Notes under the pieces: generated by a model
Told to the model about the DNA's origin: nothing
Databases searched by the model: none
The model's input: the letters and a program-made list of their open reading frames with translations, nothing else
Shown: piece after piece, positions 57,252 to 64,000 of the stretch
Numbering within the stretch: position 1 is the stretch's first letter
Layout: each line of letters begins with the position of its first letter
From: Azonexus sp.
GTDB lineage: Bacteria > Pseudomonadota > Gammaproteobacteria > Burkholderiales > Rhodocyclaceae
Reading direction: 5' to 3'
Assembly: GCF_030824335.1 (NCBI RefSeq)
Contig: NZ_JAVBXX010000006.1
Location: 62,001-126,000, forward strand
DNA length: 64,000 nucleotides
Made by a program: the position numbers and the translations under genes

Positions 57252-58427
57252 ATGGCTGCAACCCTTCCCCTGCTCGATTTACCCTTTCTGGCCGAGTTGA
57301 CCGCAATACGCCGCGATATTCACGCGCACCCGGAACTGGCCTTCGACGAATACAGGACTTCAGACATCGTCGCCCGCGAGTTGCAACGTTATGGCCTGGA
57401 AGTGCATCGTGGATTGGCGCGGACTGGTGTGGTCGGTGTGCTGAAGGCCGGGACTTCACCGCGGATGATCGGCCTGCGCGCCGACATGGACGCCTTGCCT
57501 CTCGGTGAATTGAACGAATTTCCGCACCACTCGAAGCATCCGGGAAAAATGCATGCCTGCGGTCACGACGGCCATACCGCCATGTTGCTGGGTGCCGCCC
57601 GCTATCTGGCGGACAACCCGGAGTTCGACGGTACGGCAGTTTTCATTTTCCAGCCGGCCGAGGAGTCGGAAGGCGGGGCGGCGGTGATGATTGAGGATGG
57701 CTTGTTCGAGCAATTCCCGGTCGAATCCGTGTACGGCCTGCACAACTGGCCGGGCATTCCGGTCGGTGAAATGATGGTCATGCCCGGGCCGGTGATGGCC
57801 GGCACCTGCGGCTTCGAGATCAAGGTACGCGGCCACGGCTGCCATGCCGCGATGCCGCACCAGGGCATCGACGCCATCGTGACCGGGGCGCAACTGGTGC
57901 AGGCCTTGCAGACCGTGGTCAGCCGGACGCTGCATCCGTGCGATGCGGCCGTGGTCAGCGTGACCCAGTTTCACGCCGGCGAAGCCTGGAACATCATTCC
58001 CGAGGAAGTGCTGATGCGCGGCACCATCCGTACTTTCACGCCGGCCGTGCAGGACAGCGTCGAGCGTGCCATTGAGCGCCTGTGCAGCGGCATCGCCTCA
58101 GCCAATGGGGCGCAGATCAGCGTGGCTTTCGACCATCGCTATCCGCCTACGGTCAACAGCGTTAACGAGGCCAAATTCTGTCAATCGGTGGCGGGCGAGG
58201 TGTTTGGGCCGGACAAGGTGCTGACCGACATTCTGCCGTCGATGGGGGCCGAGGATTTTGCCTACATGCTGCGCGAAAAACCGGGCTGTTATGTCTGGCT
58301 GGGCAACGGCCCGGGCACCGGCGGTTGCACCTTGCACAACCCGCATTACGACTTCAACGATGAACTGCTGGTGCACGGCGTCAGCTACTGGACGCACCTG
58401 ATTCGTCGCGCCCTGCCGAAGGCCTGA
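57252..58427 (+). CDS. M20-family amidohydrolase (hippurate-hydrolase-like)
   Basis: 391-residue zinc-dependent hydrolase. IRRDIHAHPELAFDEYRTSDIVA, GLRADMDALPL, MHACGHDGHTAMLLGAA and FQPAEESEGGAAVMIEDGLF contain the metal ligands and catalytic Glu of the M20 aminoacylase/hippurate hydrolase group. It cleaves N-acyl amino acids in characterised relatives; the substrate here is unknown. AAAAGGAGA precedes the ATG. Divergent from rapZ with a 68-nt gap. Confidence 0.93.
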   Translation: MAATLPLLDLPFLAELTAIRRDIHAHPELAFDEYRTSDIVARELQRYGLEVHRGLARTGVVGVLKAGTSPRMIGLRADMDALPLGELNEFPHHSKHPGKMHACGHDGHTAMLLGAARYLADNPEFDGTAVFIFQPAEESEGGAAVMIEDGLFEQFPVESVYGLHNWPGIPVGEMMVMPGPVMAGTCGFEIKVRGHGCHAAMPHQGIDAIVTGAQLVQALQTVVSRTLHPCDAAVVSVTQFHAGEAWNIIPEEVLMRGTIRTFTPAVQDSVERAIERLCSGIASANGAQISVAFDHRYPPTVNSVNEAKFCQSVAGEVFGPDKVLTDILPSMGAEDFAYMLREKPGCYVWLGNGPGTGGCTLHNPHYDFNDELLVHGVSYWTHLIRRALPKA

Positions 58428-58465
58428 ACGCCAAACAAGGCAAAGGCTAAAACTTCAGCGAGCGC

Positions 58466-59377
58466 TTATTTGGCGCTCAGCAGGCCGTCGCGCAGGTGCA
58501 GTGCCCCGACGAGGATCAGTTCCTGTTCGATGCGCTGGACCAGCACCTCGTCGGCCAGGCCGAGATAACGCCGATTGACGTCGATGGCGAAGGGGATACC
58601 CTGGACAAAGGCGGCAAACCCGCTGGCTGGCAGGCTTTGCCGTTCCATCATGGCAAAGGCGACCAGTACCTTGATCGCATGCCAGGCCATCTTGTCGAGA
58701 TTGGCGGCAAAACTGTCGAGTCGGCGGAAAGCACGGGCCAGCGCCTCGTCGACCGCAGAAAACGGTGCGCCGTGGCCGGGAATCACGATATCGATCGGCA
58801 GGCGAGCCAGCATTTCCAGCGTTGCTCGCGTTTCGGTTATCCCGTCGGCTTCGCCCAGCAATTCGGGAAAGATCAAGCCAAAGCCGTTTTCCCACAGCGC
58901 ATCGCCGGAGATCAGGATGCGTTTTTCCGGGTTGTAGTAGGCCAGCGCTTCCATGTCGTGACCGGGAACGGCAATGGCCTGCCAGTTCAGCCCGCCCATT
59001 TCCAGCTCGCCGCCGGCGCTGAGCGTCTTGTCGTGCTGAAAACGCGCGCCTTGCTGGCCGAGCGGCGACAGCAGCAGGGCATTCTCATCCCACTCGGCAA
59101 TTACCGCATGCAAGCCGGCCGGGACGGTGATTTCGCAGCCGAAAGCCGCCTGCAGGGCCGCATTGCCGCCGATATGATCGGAATGCGAGTGGGTGTTGAT
59201 CAGCCGGCTCAGGCGTCGACCGGCCAAGGCCTGGCCGACCAGCGCCACGGTTTGTTCGGCGTGCGTCACGTAGCCGCTGTCGATCAGCGTTGCCTGATCG
59301 CCGTCGAAACACAGGATGTTGTTGGCGGAAAGCCAACCGCGTTCGAGAACCAGCAGGCTGTCAGGCAGTGTTGGCAT
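58466..59377 (-). CDS. Metallo-beta-lactamase-fold hydrolase
   Basis: 303-residue protein with the MBL metal motif NTHSHSDHIGGNAAL, the later ligand region VPGHDMEALAYYNPEKRILISGDALWENGFG, and VIPGHGAPF. It has the general layout of glyoxalase-II-like hydrolases with an extra C-terminal helical domain (about 225-300). Substrate unknown. It overlaps the DUF1289 gene before it by 1 nt. Confidence 0.9.
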   Translation of the reverse strand: MPTLPDSLLVLERGWLSANNILCFDGDQATLIDSGYVTHAEQTVALVGQALAGRRLSRLINTHSHSDHIGGNAALQAAFGCEITVPAGLHAVIAEWDENALLLSPLGQQGARFQHDKTLSAGGELEMGGLNWQAIAVPGHDMEALAYYNPEKRILISGDALWENGFGLIFPELLGEADGITETRATLEMLARLPIDIVIPGHGAPFSAVDEALARAFRRLDSFAANLDKMAWHAIKVLVAFAMMERQSLPASGFAAFVQGIPFAIDVNRRYLGLADEVLVQRIEQELILVGALHLRDGLLSAK

Positions 59378-59556
59378 TATTCCGGAGTGTCCGGGTCATC
59401 GCCGGCGTGGGCGCTGTCGGCCGATGGCATGACGGCTTCGGCCACGATGCCGGGCGATTCCATTGGCGGTCGACCGCAGCCCAGGCAGTAGCCGGAGTCC
59501 GGGTCACTCATGCAGATGCCGACACATTGATAGCGTTCTTCGTGGTTTTCGTTCAT
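59377..59556 (-). CDS. DUF1289 small protein, second of a tandem pair
   Basis: 59-residue protein with the Cys-rich DUF1289 core CVGICMSDPDSGYCLGCGRP (four cysteines, probable metal or cluster site) and an acidic tail. The open frame extends upstream, but the ATG at 59556 is the first that begins with the domain. It contains an exact GCGGTCGACCGC copy at 59466-59477. Function of the family is not known. It lies 8 nt after the other DUF1289 gene. Confidence 0.75.
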   Translation of the reverse strand: MNENHEERYQCVGICMSDPDSGYCLGCGRPPMESPGIVAEAVMPSADSAHAGDDPDTPE

Positions 59557-59564
59557 GGCAAGGC

Positions 59565-59753
59565 TCACTGAGGCTGCTGATCCTGAGCTTCCTGTGCCTC
59601 GCGTCGGATAGCTACGGCAGCCAGTATGTCGTGCTGGGTCTGCTCGTCGCTGCGTGCCCAGTGGGCGATTTCGTCCAGCGTGCGGAAGCAGCCCAGACAA
59701 AACTCCTTGTCCGGGTCCATTTGGCAGATATTGATGCAAGGGGAAGCTGGCAT
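59565..59753 (-). CDS. DUF1289 small protein, first of a tandem pair
   Basis: 62-residue protein: PCINICQMDPDKEFCLGCFRTLDEIAHW is the full DUF1289 motif, with cysteines at about residues 6, 10, 19 and 22. It resembles the next gene in the core only, so an old duplication or recruitment is likely. It overlaps the 329-residue unknown gene by 1 nt and starts the same way as typical family members. Confidence 0.85.
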   Translation of the reverse strand: MPASPCINICQMDPDKEFCLGCFRTLDEIAHWARSDEQTQHDILAAVAIRREAQEAQDQQPQ

Positions 59754-60742
59754 TAGATGATGATGTAGCGTTTCTGGCGTTCGCGGGATTTATTGACGGC
59801 ATTCAGCGCTTCGTCGCGCGAGATGCGGACCAGCGTTGCCAGATGCTGACGCCTGTCACGACTGGAAAGTTCCGGGAAAACGATGGTTTGTGCGTCGGCG
59901 CTGCTTTTGCCAGCATCCTGAACGATGCCCATGCGGTCAATGCAGATGCTGACTGGTGTCAGGCTCAGGGCGGTTTCCGGGTGACGCAGGAATTCGACCA
60001 GCACTTCGACCAGGTTTTCCGGCATCAAGGCTTCGCCGTTCTGGCGCAAATGGACATCCAGTTCGACCAGATGCCGCGTGTGTTTCTTCTCCTCGTCACC
60101 GTCGTGCCGCTGCTGGATGGCGAGAATCTGCGCATGTTCGATCGACAGGTCAGCGCGCAAGTGTTCGCGTTCATGGCGCAGTGTCTCGACATGGCTGTTG
60201 AAAGTGCGCAGCAAGCTTTCCAGCGCCTTGGCGCGCAATCGATGGCGCGTTGTGTCGAGGTCGCAGCACGGTTCGATCAAGGTCTGATCGGAAAAATACA
60301 GCACCTCCTGCGGCACATCGGCGCGGATGATGTCGCCCTGTTGGGCCATGCCGAACTGCCGCTTCTGTTGCCTACGCGCCGCCAACATGGCGCAGAAGCA
60401 GTCGCTGGCCCAGCATTCCGGACGGTCGAGAAAATCGCGGACAGCCTGGCTGCGACCCAGCATGTCATCGATGTCGTTGGGCGTGGCAAACAGCGCATGC
60501 ACCAGCATGTCGTTGCCAAAACTGCGCCGGTTGATTTCGATCGGGCCGGGCAGGGCGCTGACCAGTTCGTCGCAGTAACCCAGCGCATGTTCGACGGCGC
60601 CCAGCAAATGCTTTTCCAGGCGCGGCGCAGCGCGCACCAGCGGGTCCACCATGCCGATCACCCGATCCAGCGCGGCAGCCACCTCGGGGTCGGGGGGGGC
60701 GGTGGGTTTGAGCAGATCGGCAATGGTAGAAAAAAGGCTCAC
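59753..60742 (-). CDS. Conserved-looking cytoplasmic protein of unknown function
   Basis: 329-residue soluble protein without signal or membrane segments. The N-terminal part has [33 protein letters not shown]; the middle (about 165-215) is a charged helix/coiled coil ([23 protein letters not shown]). I do not recognise a family. It overlaps the HMG-CoA lyase gene by 4 nt and the DUF1289 gene by 1 nt, so it is translated as part of this operon. Confidence 0.8.
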   Translation of the reverse strand: MSLFSTIADLLKPTAPPDPEVAAALDRVIGMVDPLVRAAPRLEKHLLGAVEHALGYCDELVSALPGPIEINRRSFGNDMLVHALFATPNDIDDMLGRSQAVRDFLDRPECWASDCFCAMLAARRQQKRQFGMAQQGDIIRADVPQEVLYFSDQTLIEPCCDLDTTRHRLRAKALESLLRTFNSHVETLRHEREHLRADLSIEHAQILAIQQRHDGDEEKKHTRHLVELDVHLRQNGEALMPENLVEVLVEFLRHPETALSLTPVSICIDRMGIVQDAGKSSADAQTIVFPELSSRDRRQHLATLVRISRDEALNAVNKSRERQKRYIII

Positions 60743-61647
60743 TCGGTCGTCCCGGCACAGATTGCCCGACCGGCTTTGGCACCGTTCGGGCGATTGATGG
60801 CACTGGAAATCCAGTCGCCGATACGCGCCAGTTTAGCCAGATCGATGCCGGTTTCAATGCCCAATCCGTGTAACAGATAAACCACATCCTCCGTCGCCAC
60901 GTTGCCGGATGCTCCCTTGGCGTAGGGACAGCCGCCCAGTCCGGCAACCGACGCATCGAACGTTGCCATGCCCATCTGCAATGAAGCGTAGATATTGGCA
61001 ATCGCCATGCCATAGGTGTCGTGATAATGCCCGGCCAGCTTGGTAACGGGAATGCGCTTGGCGCAAGCTTCGATCATGCGCTGGATCGAGGCTGGATTGC
61101 CGACGCCGACGGTGTCGCCGAGCGAGACTTCATAGCAGCCCATCTCGAACAGCGTGTGCGCCACCTCGGCCACTTTGTCCGGATCGATGGCCCCTTCATA
61201 AGGACAGCCGACGACACAGGACACATAGCCGCGCACCTTGATATCCAGTGCCGAAGCCGCACAAACCACCGGTTCGAAGCGTTTCAGGCTGTCCACGATG
61301 GAACAATTGATGTTTTTCCGGGAAAAACTTTCGGAAGCCGCAGCAAAAATGGCGACTTCCGTTGCCCCGGCCTGCACCGCTGCGTCAAAACCCTGCAAAT
61401 TGGGCGCCAAAACCGGGTAGACCGTAGCAGGATGCCGCGTGATGCCCTGCAGCACCTGCGCGTTGTCGCCCATCTGCGGCACCCATTTCGGCGACACGAA
61501 AGACGTCGCTTCAATGACCCGCAGGCCGGCATCGGCCAGACGGTTGATCAACTCGATCTTGGTTTCGCTCGGGACGAGGGTTTTTTCGTTCTGCAACCCG
61601 TCACGCGGGCCGACTTCGACGATTTTTACTTTGGTGGGTAGGTTCAT
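60739..61647 (-). CDS. mvaB: Hydroxymethylglutaryl-CoA lyase
   Basis: 302-residue TIM-barrel lyase that splits HMG-CoA to acetoacetate and acetyl-CoA, the last step of leucine breakdown. [13 protein letters not shown] holds the catalytic Arg-Asp, [12 protein letters not shown] a conserved loop, and [19 protein letters not shown] the signature with the active-site Cys. The carboxylase subunit gene at the right edge belongs to the same pathway, but an accessory block of three genes lies between them. Confidence 0.95.
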   Translation of the reverse strand: MNLPTKVKIVEVGPRDGLQNEKTLVPSETKIELINRLADAGLRVIEATSFVSPKWVPQMGDNAQVLQGITRHPATVYPVLAPNLQGFDAAVQAGATEVAIFAAASESFSRKNINCSIVDSLKRFEPVVCAASALDIKVRGYVSCVVGCPYEGAIDPDKVAEVAHTLFEMGCYEVSLGDTVGVGNPASIQRMIEACAKRIPVTKLAGHYHDTYGMAIANIYASLQMGMATFDASVAGLGGCPYAKGASGNVATEDVVYLLHGLGIETGIDLAKLARIGDWISSAINRPNGAKAGRAICAGTTE

Positions 61648-61723
61648 GGTGTTTGTTCCGTTGTTCTTGATGACTTCTGTCTGCGCTCGAGGGGGCCGGA
61701 TAGTTGTTCGTTAAGGATGGTCT

Positions 61724-62224
61724 TTACCGTAAGCCCATAACTGAATCCAGCAGCCCTTTTGCGAGAGTGCGCACTCCAGATAACGAGTATGAGCCTCCAA
61801 TTTGTTCGAACGAATAACGTCCCTGCTCGAAATATTTCGAGCACTCTTTTAGCAAGGGAACTAGCTGGATTTCTGTCGATTCCAGAAAGCCTATTTCGAT
61901 TGCATTCTGAGTTTCTGGCTTTAACTTAGTGAAGATCGTATACAAGTCATGTCCACGAACAGCCGACTCAGTGTTTACCGCCATTAAAAGTCCTTCGGGG
62001 GTAACTTTGGAGGATTTCACGAGTCCCTCAGATGCTTTAAGGCTCAACTCACAACTAAAAGCGTAATTTACGATTAGCGGACCGACATAGTGGTCAAGGC
62101 CAATATCATCGGCATTCCATAAGTGTTCGGCAGCATTAAAAAACTGTTGTGCAGCCATCCATATGTACCCATTTGGTCTTGTTCGCTTGGTTTCATCGGA
62201 AATTTTCCGAGAAGTGGTGGTCAT
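61724..62224 (-). CDS. HEPN-like protein of unknown function
   Basis: 166-residue helical protein. WMAAQQFFNAAEHLW, PLIVNYAFSCELSLKASEGLVK and GHDLYTIFTKL recall HEPN-domain proteins, though the catalytic R-x4-6-H motif of HEPN RNases is not seen. The start at 62224 has GGAGA upstream; an earlier in-frame ATG at 62308 would overlap the toxin gene. Codon use is more A/T-rich than in the flanking catabolic genes, so it is probably acquired. Confidence 0.6.
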   Translation of the reverse strand: MTTTSRKISDETKRTRPNGYIWMAAQQFFNAAEHLWNADDIGLDHYVGPLIVNYAFSCELSLKASEGLVKSSKVTPEGLLMAVNTESAVRGHDLYTIFTKLKPETQNAIEIGFLESTEIQLVPLLKECSKYFEQGRYSFEQIGGSYSLSGVRTLAKGLLDSVMGLR

Positions 62225-62282
62225 GATCGTCTCCAGGCCAAGCGTTATCAAGGGAAGGGTAAATGGGGCAGACCCCGTTGAT

Positions 62283-62579
62283 TCAGCAACGCCAAAAACC
62301 AGCTTCACGCTGGTGGCGAATGGCGAGGATCAGTACGGCATCTTCCGGGGCTTCAAAACTGTATAGGGCAACGTAACCCGTTTTGCCGCGGGAAATGACC
62401 AGTTCCCGCAAGTGGTCGTCGATCGGGCGCCCGATCAATGGATGACGAGCCAGAATCGAGATGGCTTCATCGATCAACGCAAAGGTCTCCCTTGCTGCGA
62501 TTGGATCTGATTCCGCCAGAAAATCAGTCAGATGGCTGATGTCGGCGATAGCCGAGGGTGAGTAGCTCAGGGTCGCCAT
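62283..62579 (-). CDS. parE: ParE/RelE-superfamily toxin
   Basis: 98-residue toxin-like protein: YSPSAIADISHLTDFLAESDPIAARETF, ILARHPLIGRPIDDHLRELVISRGKTGYVALYSF and VLILAIRHQREAGF follow the RelE/ParE fold pattern. ParE toxins poison DNA gyrase and RelE toxins cleave mRNA; the ParE side is favoured by the partner type. It overlaps the antitoxin gene by 13 nt, antitoxin first, the usual arrangement. Confidence 0.87.
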   Translation of the reverse strand: MATLSYSPSAIADISHLTDFLAESDPIAARETFALIDEAISILARHPLIGRPIDDHLRELVISRGKTGYVALYSFEAPEDAVLILAIRHQREAGFWRC

Positions 62580-62851
62580 TTTTTGGGCTGGGGAAGCTGT
62601 GGGTCATCGCCAGCGAGTCTCGCCTGGAAGTAGGCGCGTACATCACTGGCATCGTAGCCTTCTCCAGACCTGAGCATTTCTTCCCGCGCTGCCAAAGCGT
62701 CATTGACAAAGCCCCGTCTCAACTCGGCGGCTGATGCTGCCTGTTCGATGGCGCTGACCATGAAGGCGTGCGGTGACATGCCTTGCTGCTCGGCTGCGGC
62801 AATGGCGCGTTGTTTCAGTTCATCCGAAAGTTTGAGTGAGGTGGTCGCCAT
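62567..62851 (-). CDS. parD: Ribbon-helix-helix antitoxin (ParD/CopG type)
   Basis: 94-residue protein with an N-terminal ribbon-helix-helix DNA-binding motif (TTSLKLSDELKQRAIAAAEQQGMSPHAFMVSAIEQ) and a charged C-terminal half that would wrap the toxin. It probably represses its own promoter; the upstream gap (62852-62907) is short and contains AGTAGCACC repeats in opposite sense that could form the operator (by eye). First gene of the toxin-antitoxin pair. Confidence 0.87.
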   Translation of the reverse strand: MATTSLKLSDELKQRAIAAAEQQGMSPHAFMVSAIEQAASAAELRRGFVNDALAAREEMLRSGEGYDASDVRAYFQARLAGDDPQLPQPKKWRP

Positions 62852-62907
62852 GAGGGTTCTCCGAGGTTGGTGTTACCAAAGTAGCACCAACCTTCAGGGT
62901 GGGCAAG

Positions 62908-64000
62908 TTATCCTGCGACGGTCTCGAACTCAACCAGCGCCGCGCCATCGCTGACCTGTTCGCCGGCCGCGTAGCAGAATGCCTTGACGGTACCGGCGGC
63001 GGGGGCGGTGATGGTGTGTTCCATTTTCATCGCTTCGAGAATGAGCAGCGGCGTGCCTTTTTCCACTTTCTGGCCGGGGTGGGCGAGCAGGGCGACGACC
63101 TTGCCGGGCATTGGTGCGGTCAGGCCGCCGCCGTGGCTGTCGCCAGCGTCGACACGGTGTAACGGGTCGTCGCGCAGAAGTGAGTACGTGCTTCCCTGCA
63201 AAAAGATGCTGCGCCGGTTGTCGACCGTGGAATCCTGCGAAACGACGACGCTGGCAATCAGGCGGCGGTCGTCGAGTTCGACGGCAAAGCGATCGCCTTC
63301 CAGTTTCTTGCCGCGGGCCAGCGTGGTTTCGCCGCCCAGCGTGATCGCCCAATGCTCGCCGAGATAGCGGACGTGCGCATCGACCAGCGTGTCGCCGTCC
63401 TTGAAACTGATGCTGCGCGCCGACGACGAATTCATCCGCCAGCCGTCGCGGGCGTGCCAAGGCGAGTATGGGTCGCCGCTGTGCTGCGCCGCCTGTCTGG
63501 CCTGATGCTGTTCCCACAACAGTTCGCCGACTGTGGCGACGAGCAGCGCATCGCGCGGCACGGCCTGGATGGCCGGGAAGAGGAATTCCTTTTGCCGTTC
63601 GATCAGGCCGGTGTCGAGGTCGGCACTGGCGAAAGCCGGGCAGGCGACGAGGCGCGACAGGAAATCGATATTGGTCGTCAGGCCGGCCACCCGGTAATCG
63701 GCCAGCGCCTTGCGCATGCGGGCCAGCGCGGCGTCGCGGGTTTCATCCCAGACGATCAGCTTGGCGATCATCGGGTCGTAGTAAGGCGTGATTTCGTCGC
63801 CTTCCTCGATCCCGGTATCGACCCGCACATTGACGCTGTCGGCCGGCGGGACGAGCCGAATCAGCTTGCCGGTGGCGGGCAGGAAACCCTTGTTGGCGTC
63901 TTCGGCGTAAATCCGGGCTTCCAGCGCATGGCCGCGAATCTGCAATTGTTCCTGGGCCAGCGGCAGCGACTGGCCGGCGGCGACGCGCAGTTGCCATTCG
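62908..64000 (-). CDS. Biotin-containing acyl-CoA carboxylase alpha subunit (methylcrotonyl-CoA type), 5' end outside window
   Basis: C-terminal 363 residues of a biotin carboxylase/biotin carrier subunit. GHALEARIYAEDANKGFLPATGK is the biotin carboxylase C-terminal region, and the last 70 residues are the biotinyl domain with LEAMKMEHTI (biotinylated Lys). HMG-CoA lyase on the same strand favours 3-methylcrotonyl-CoA carboxylase (leucine pathway), but propionyl- or geranyl-CoA carboxylase cannot be excluded. The start lies beyond base 64000. Confidence 0.9.
   Translation of the reverse strand, partial: EWQLRVAAGQSLPLAQEQLQIRGHALEARIYAEDANKGFLPATGKLIRLVPPADSVNVRVDTGIEEGDEITPYYDPMIAKLIVWDETRDAALARMRKALADYRVAGLTTNIDFLSRLVACPAFASADLDTGLIERQKEFLFPAIQAVPRDALLVATVGELLWEQHQARQAAQHSGDPYSPWHARDGWRMNSSSARSISFKDGDTLVDAHVRYLGEHWAITLGGETTLARGKKLEGDRFAVELDDRRLIASVVVSQDSTVDNRRSIFLQGSTYSLLRDDPLHRVDAGDSHGGGLTAPMPGKVVALLAHPGQKVEKGTPLLILEAMKMEHTITAPAAGTVKAFCYAAGEQVSDGAALVEFETVAG

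Overview
The window looks like a contiguous piece of a GC-rich betaproteobacterial chromosome, most probably from the Rhodocyclaceae (Dechloromonas/Azonexus-like). This rests on gene content: a selenocysteine formate dehydrogenase N with its own Sec machinery, TorF porin-glnK-amtB, ComM/UbiK, ThrH, RapZ and leucine degradation genes. No phage, insertion sequence, rRNA or CRISPR array is visible.

Layout. 1-2959 (minus): a two-component system with a sigma54-dependent regulator and a sensor kinase cut by the left edge. 3109-11013 (plus): a type I restriction-modification locus in the unusual order hsdR-hsdS-AlbA_2 protein-hsdM, followed by a small DsrE-family gene. 11556-24236: a formate dehydrogenase and selenocysteine region. 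A sigma54-type promoter precedes fdnGHI (fdnG reads through an in-frame UGA with a SECIS-like hairpin), then come fdhE, selA, a Tat-exported flavocytochrome-c-type flavoprotein, a glutaminase-STAS-cNMP fusion on the other strand, selB and tRNA-Sec. selD and fdhD are not in the window. 24269-39810: signalling and housekeeping genes (diguanylate cyclase, PAS-LuxR regulator, lipoyl-domain plus DsrE pair, chemoreceptor, DEAD-box helicase with an HD-like protein, Hsp70-like protein, SGNH hydrolase, MobA, rhodanese, Bcr/CflA transporter, ComM, UbiK). 39901-42818: an NtrC/sigma54-type control region and TorF porin-glnK-amtB. 42937-50523: isochorismatase-like protein, PurU, ThrH, ABC-F protein, HD-GYP protein, MutY and a flavin reductase.

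50585-52379: tRNA-Gly(CCC) whose 3' end is repeated 1.7 kb downstream, enclosing one AT-rich PIN-like gene and no integrase, which reads as a minimal tRNA-inserted island. 52507-60742: a small secreted protein, an OprB porin, a run of overlapping minus-strand genes (LON-domain protein, UbiX, Gx-transporter protein, NusG-domain-II protein, RapZ), an M20 amidohydrolase, an MBL-fold hydrolase, two DUF1289 proteins and an unknown protein. 60739-64000: HMG-CoA lyase and the biotin-carrying subunit of an acyl-CoA carboxylase (leucine catabolism), separated by a HEPN-like gene and a ParDE-type toxin-antitoxin pair.

Functionally, the Sec module (selA, selB, tRNA-Sec), FdhE and MobA (bis-MGD cofactor) all serve the formate dehydrogenase. 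Two non-coding signals recur across the window: the palindrome GCGGTCGACCGC (five exact copies) and a parS-like 14-mer (two exact copies).
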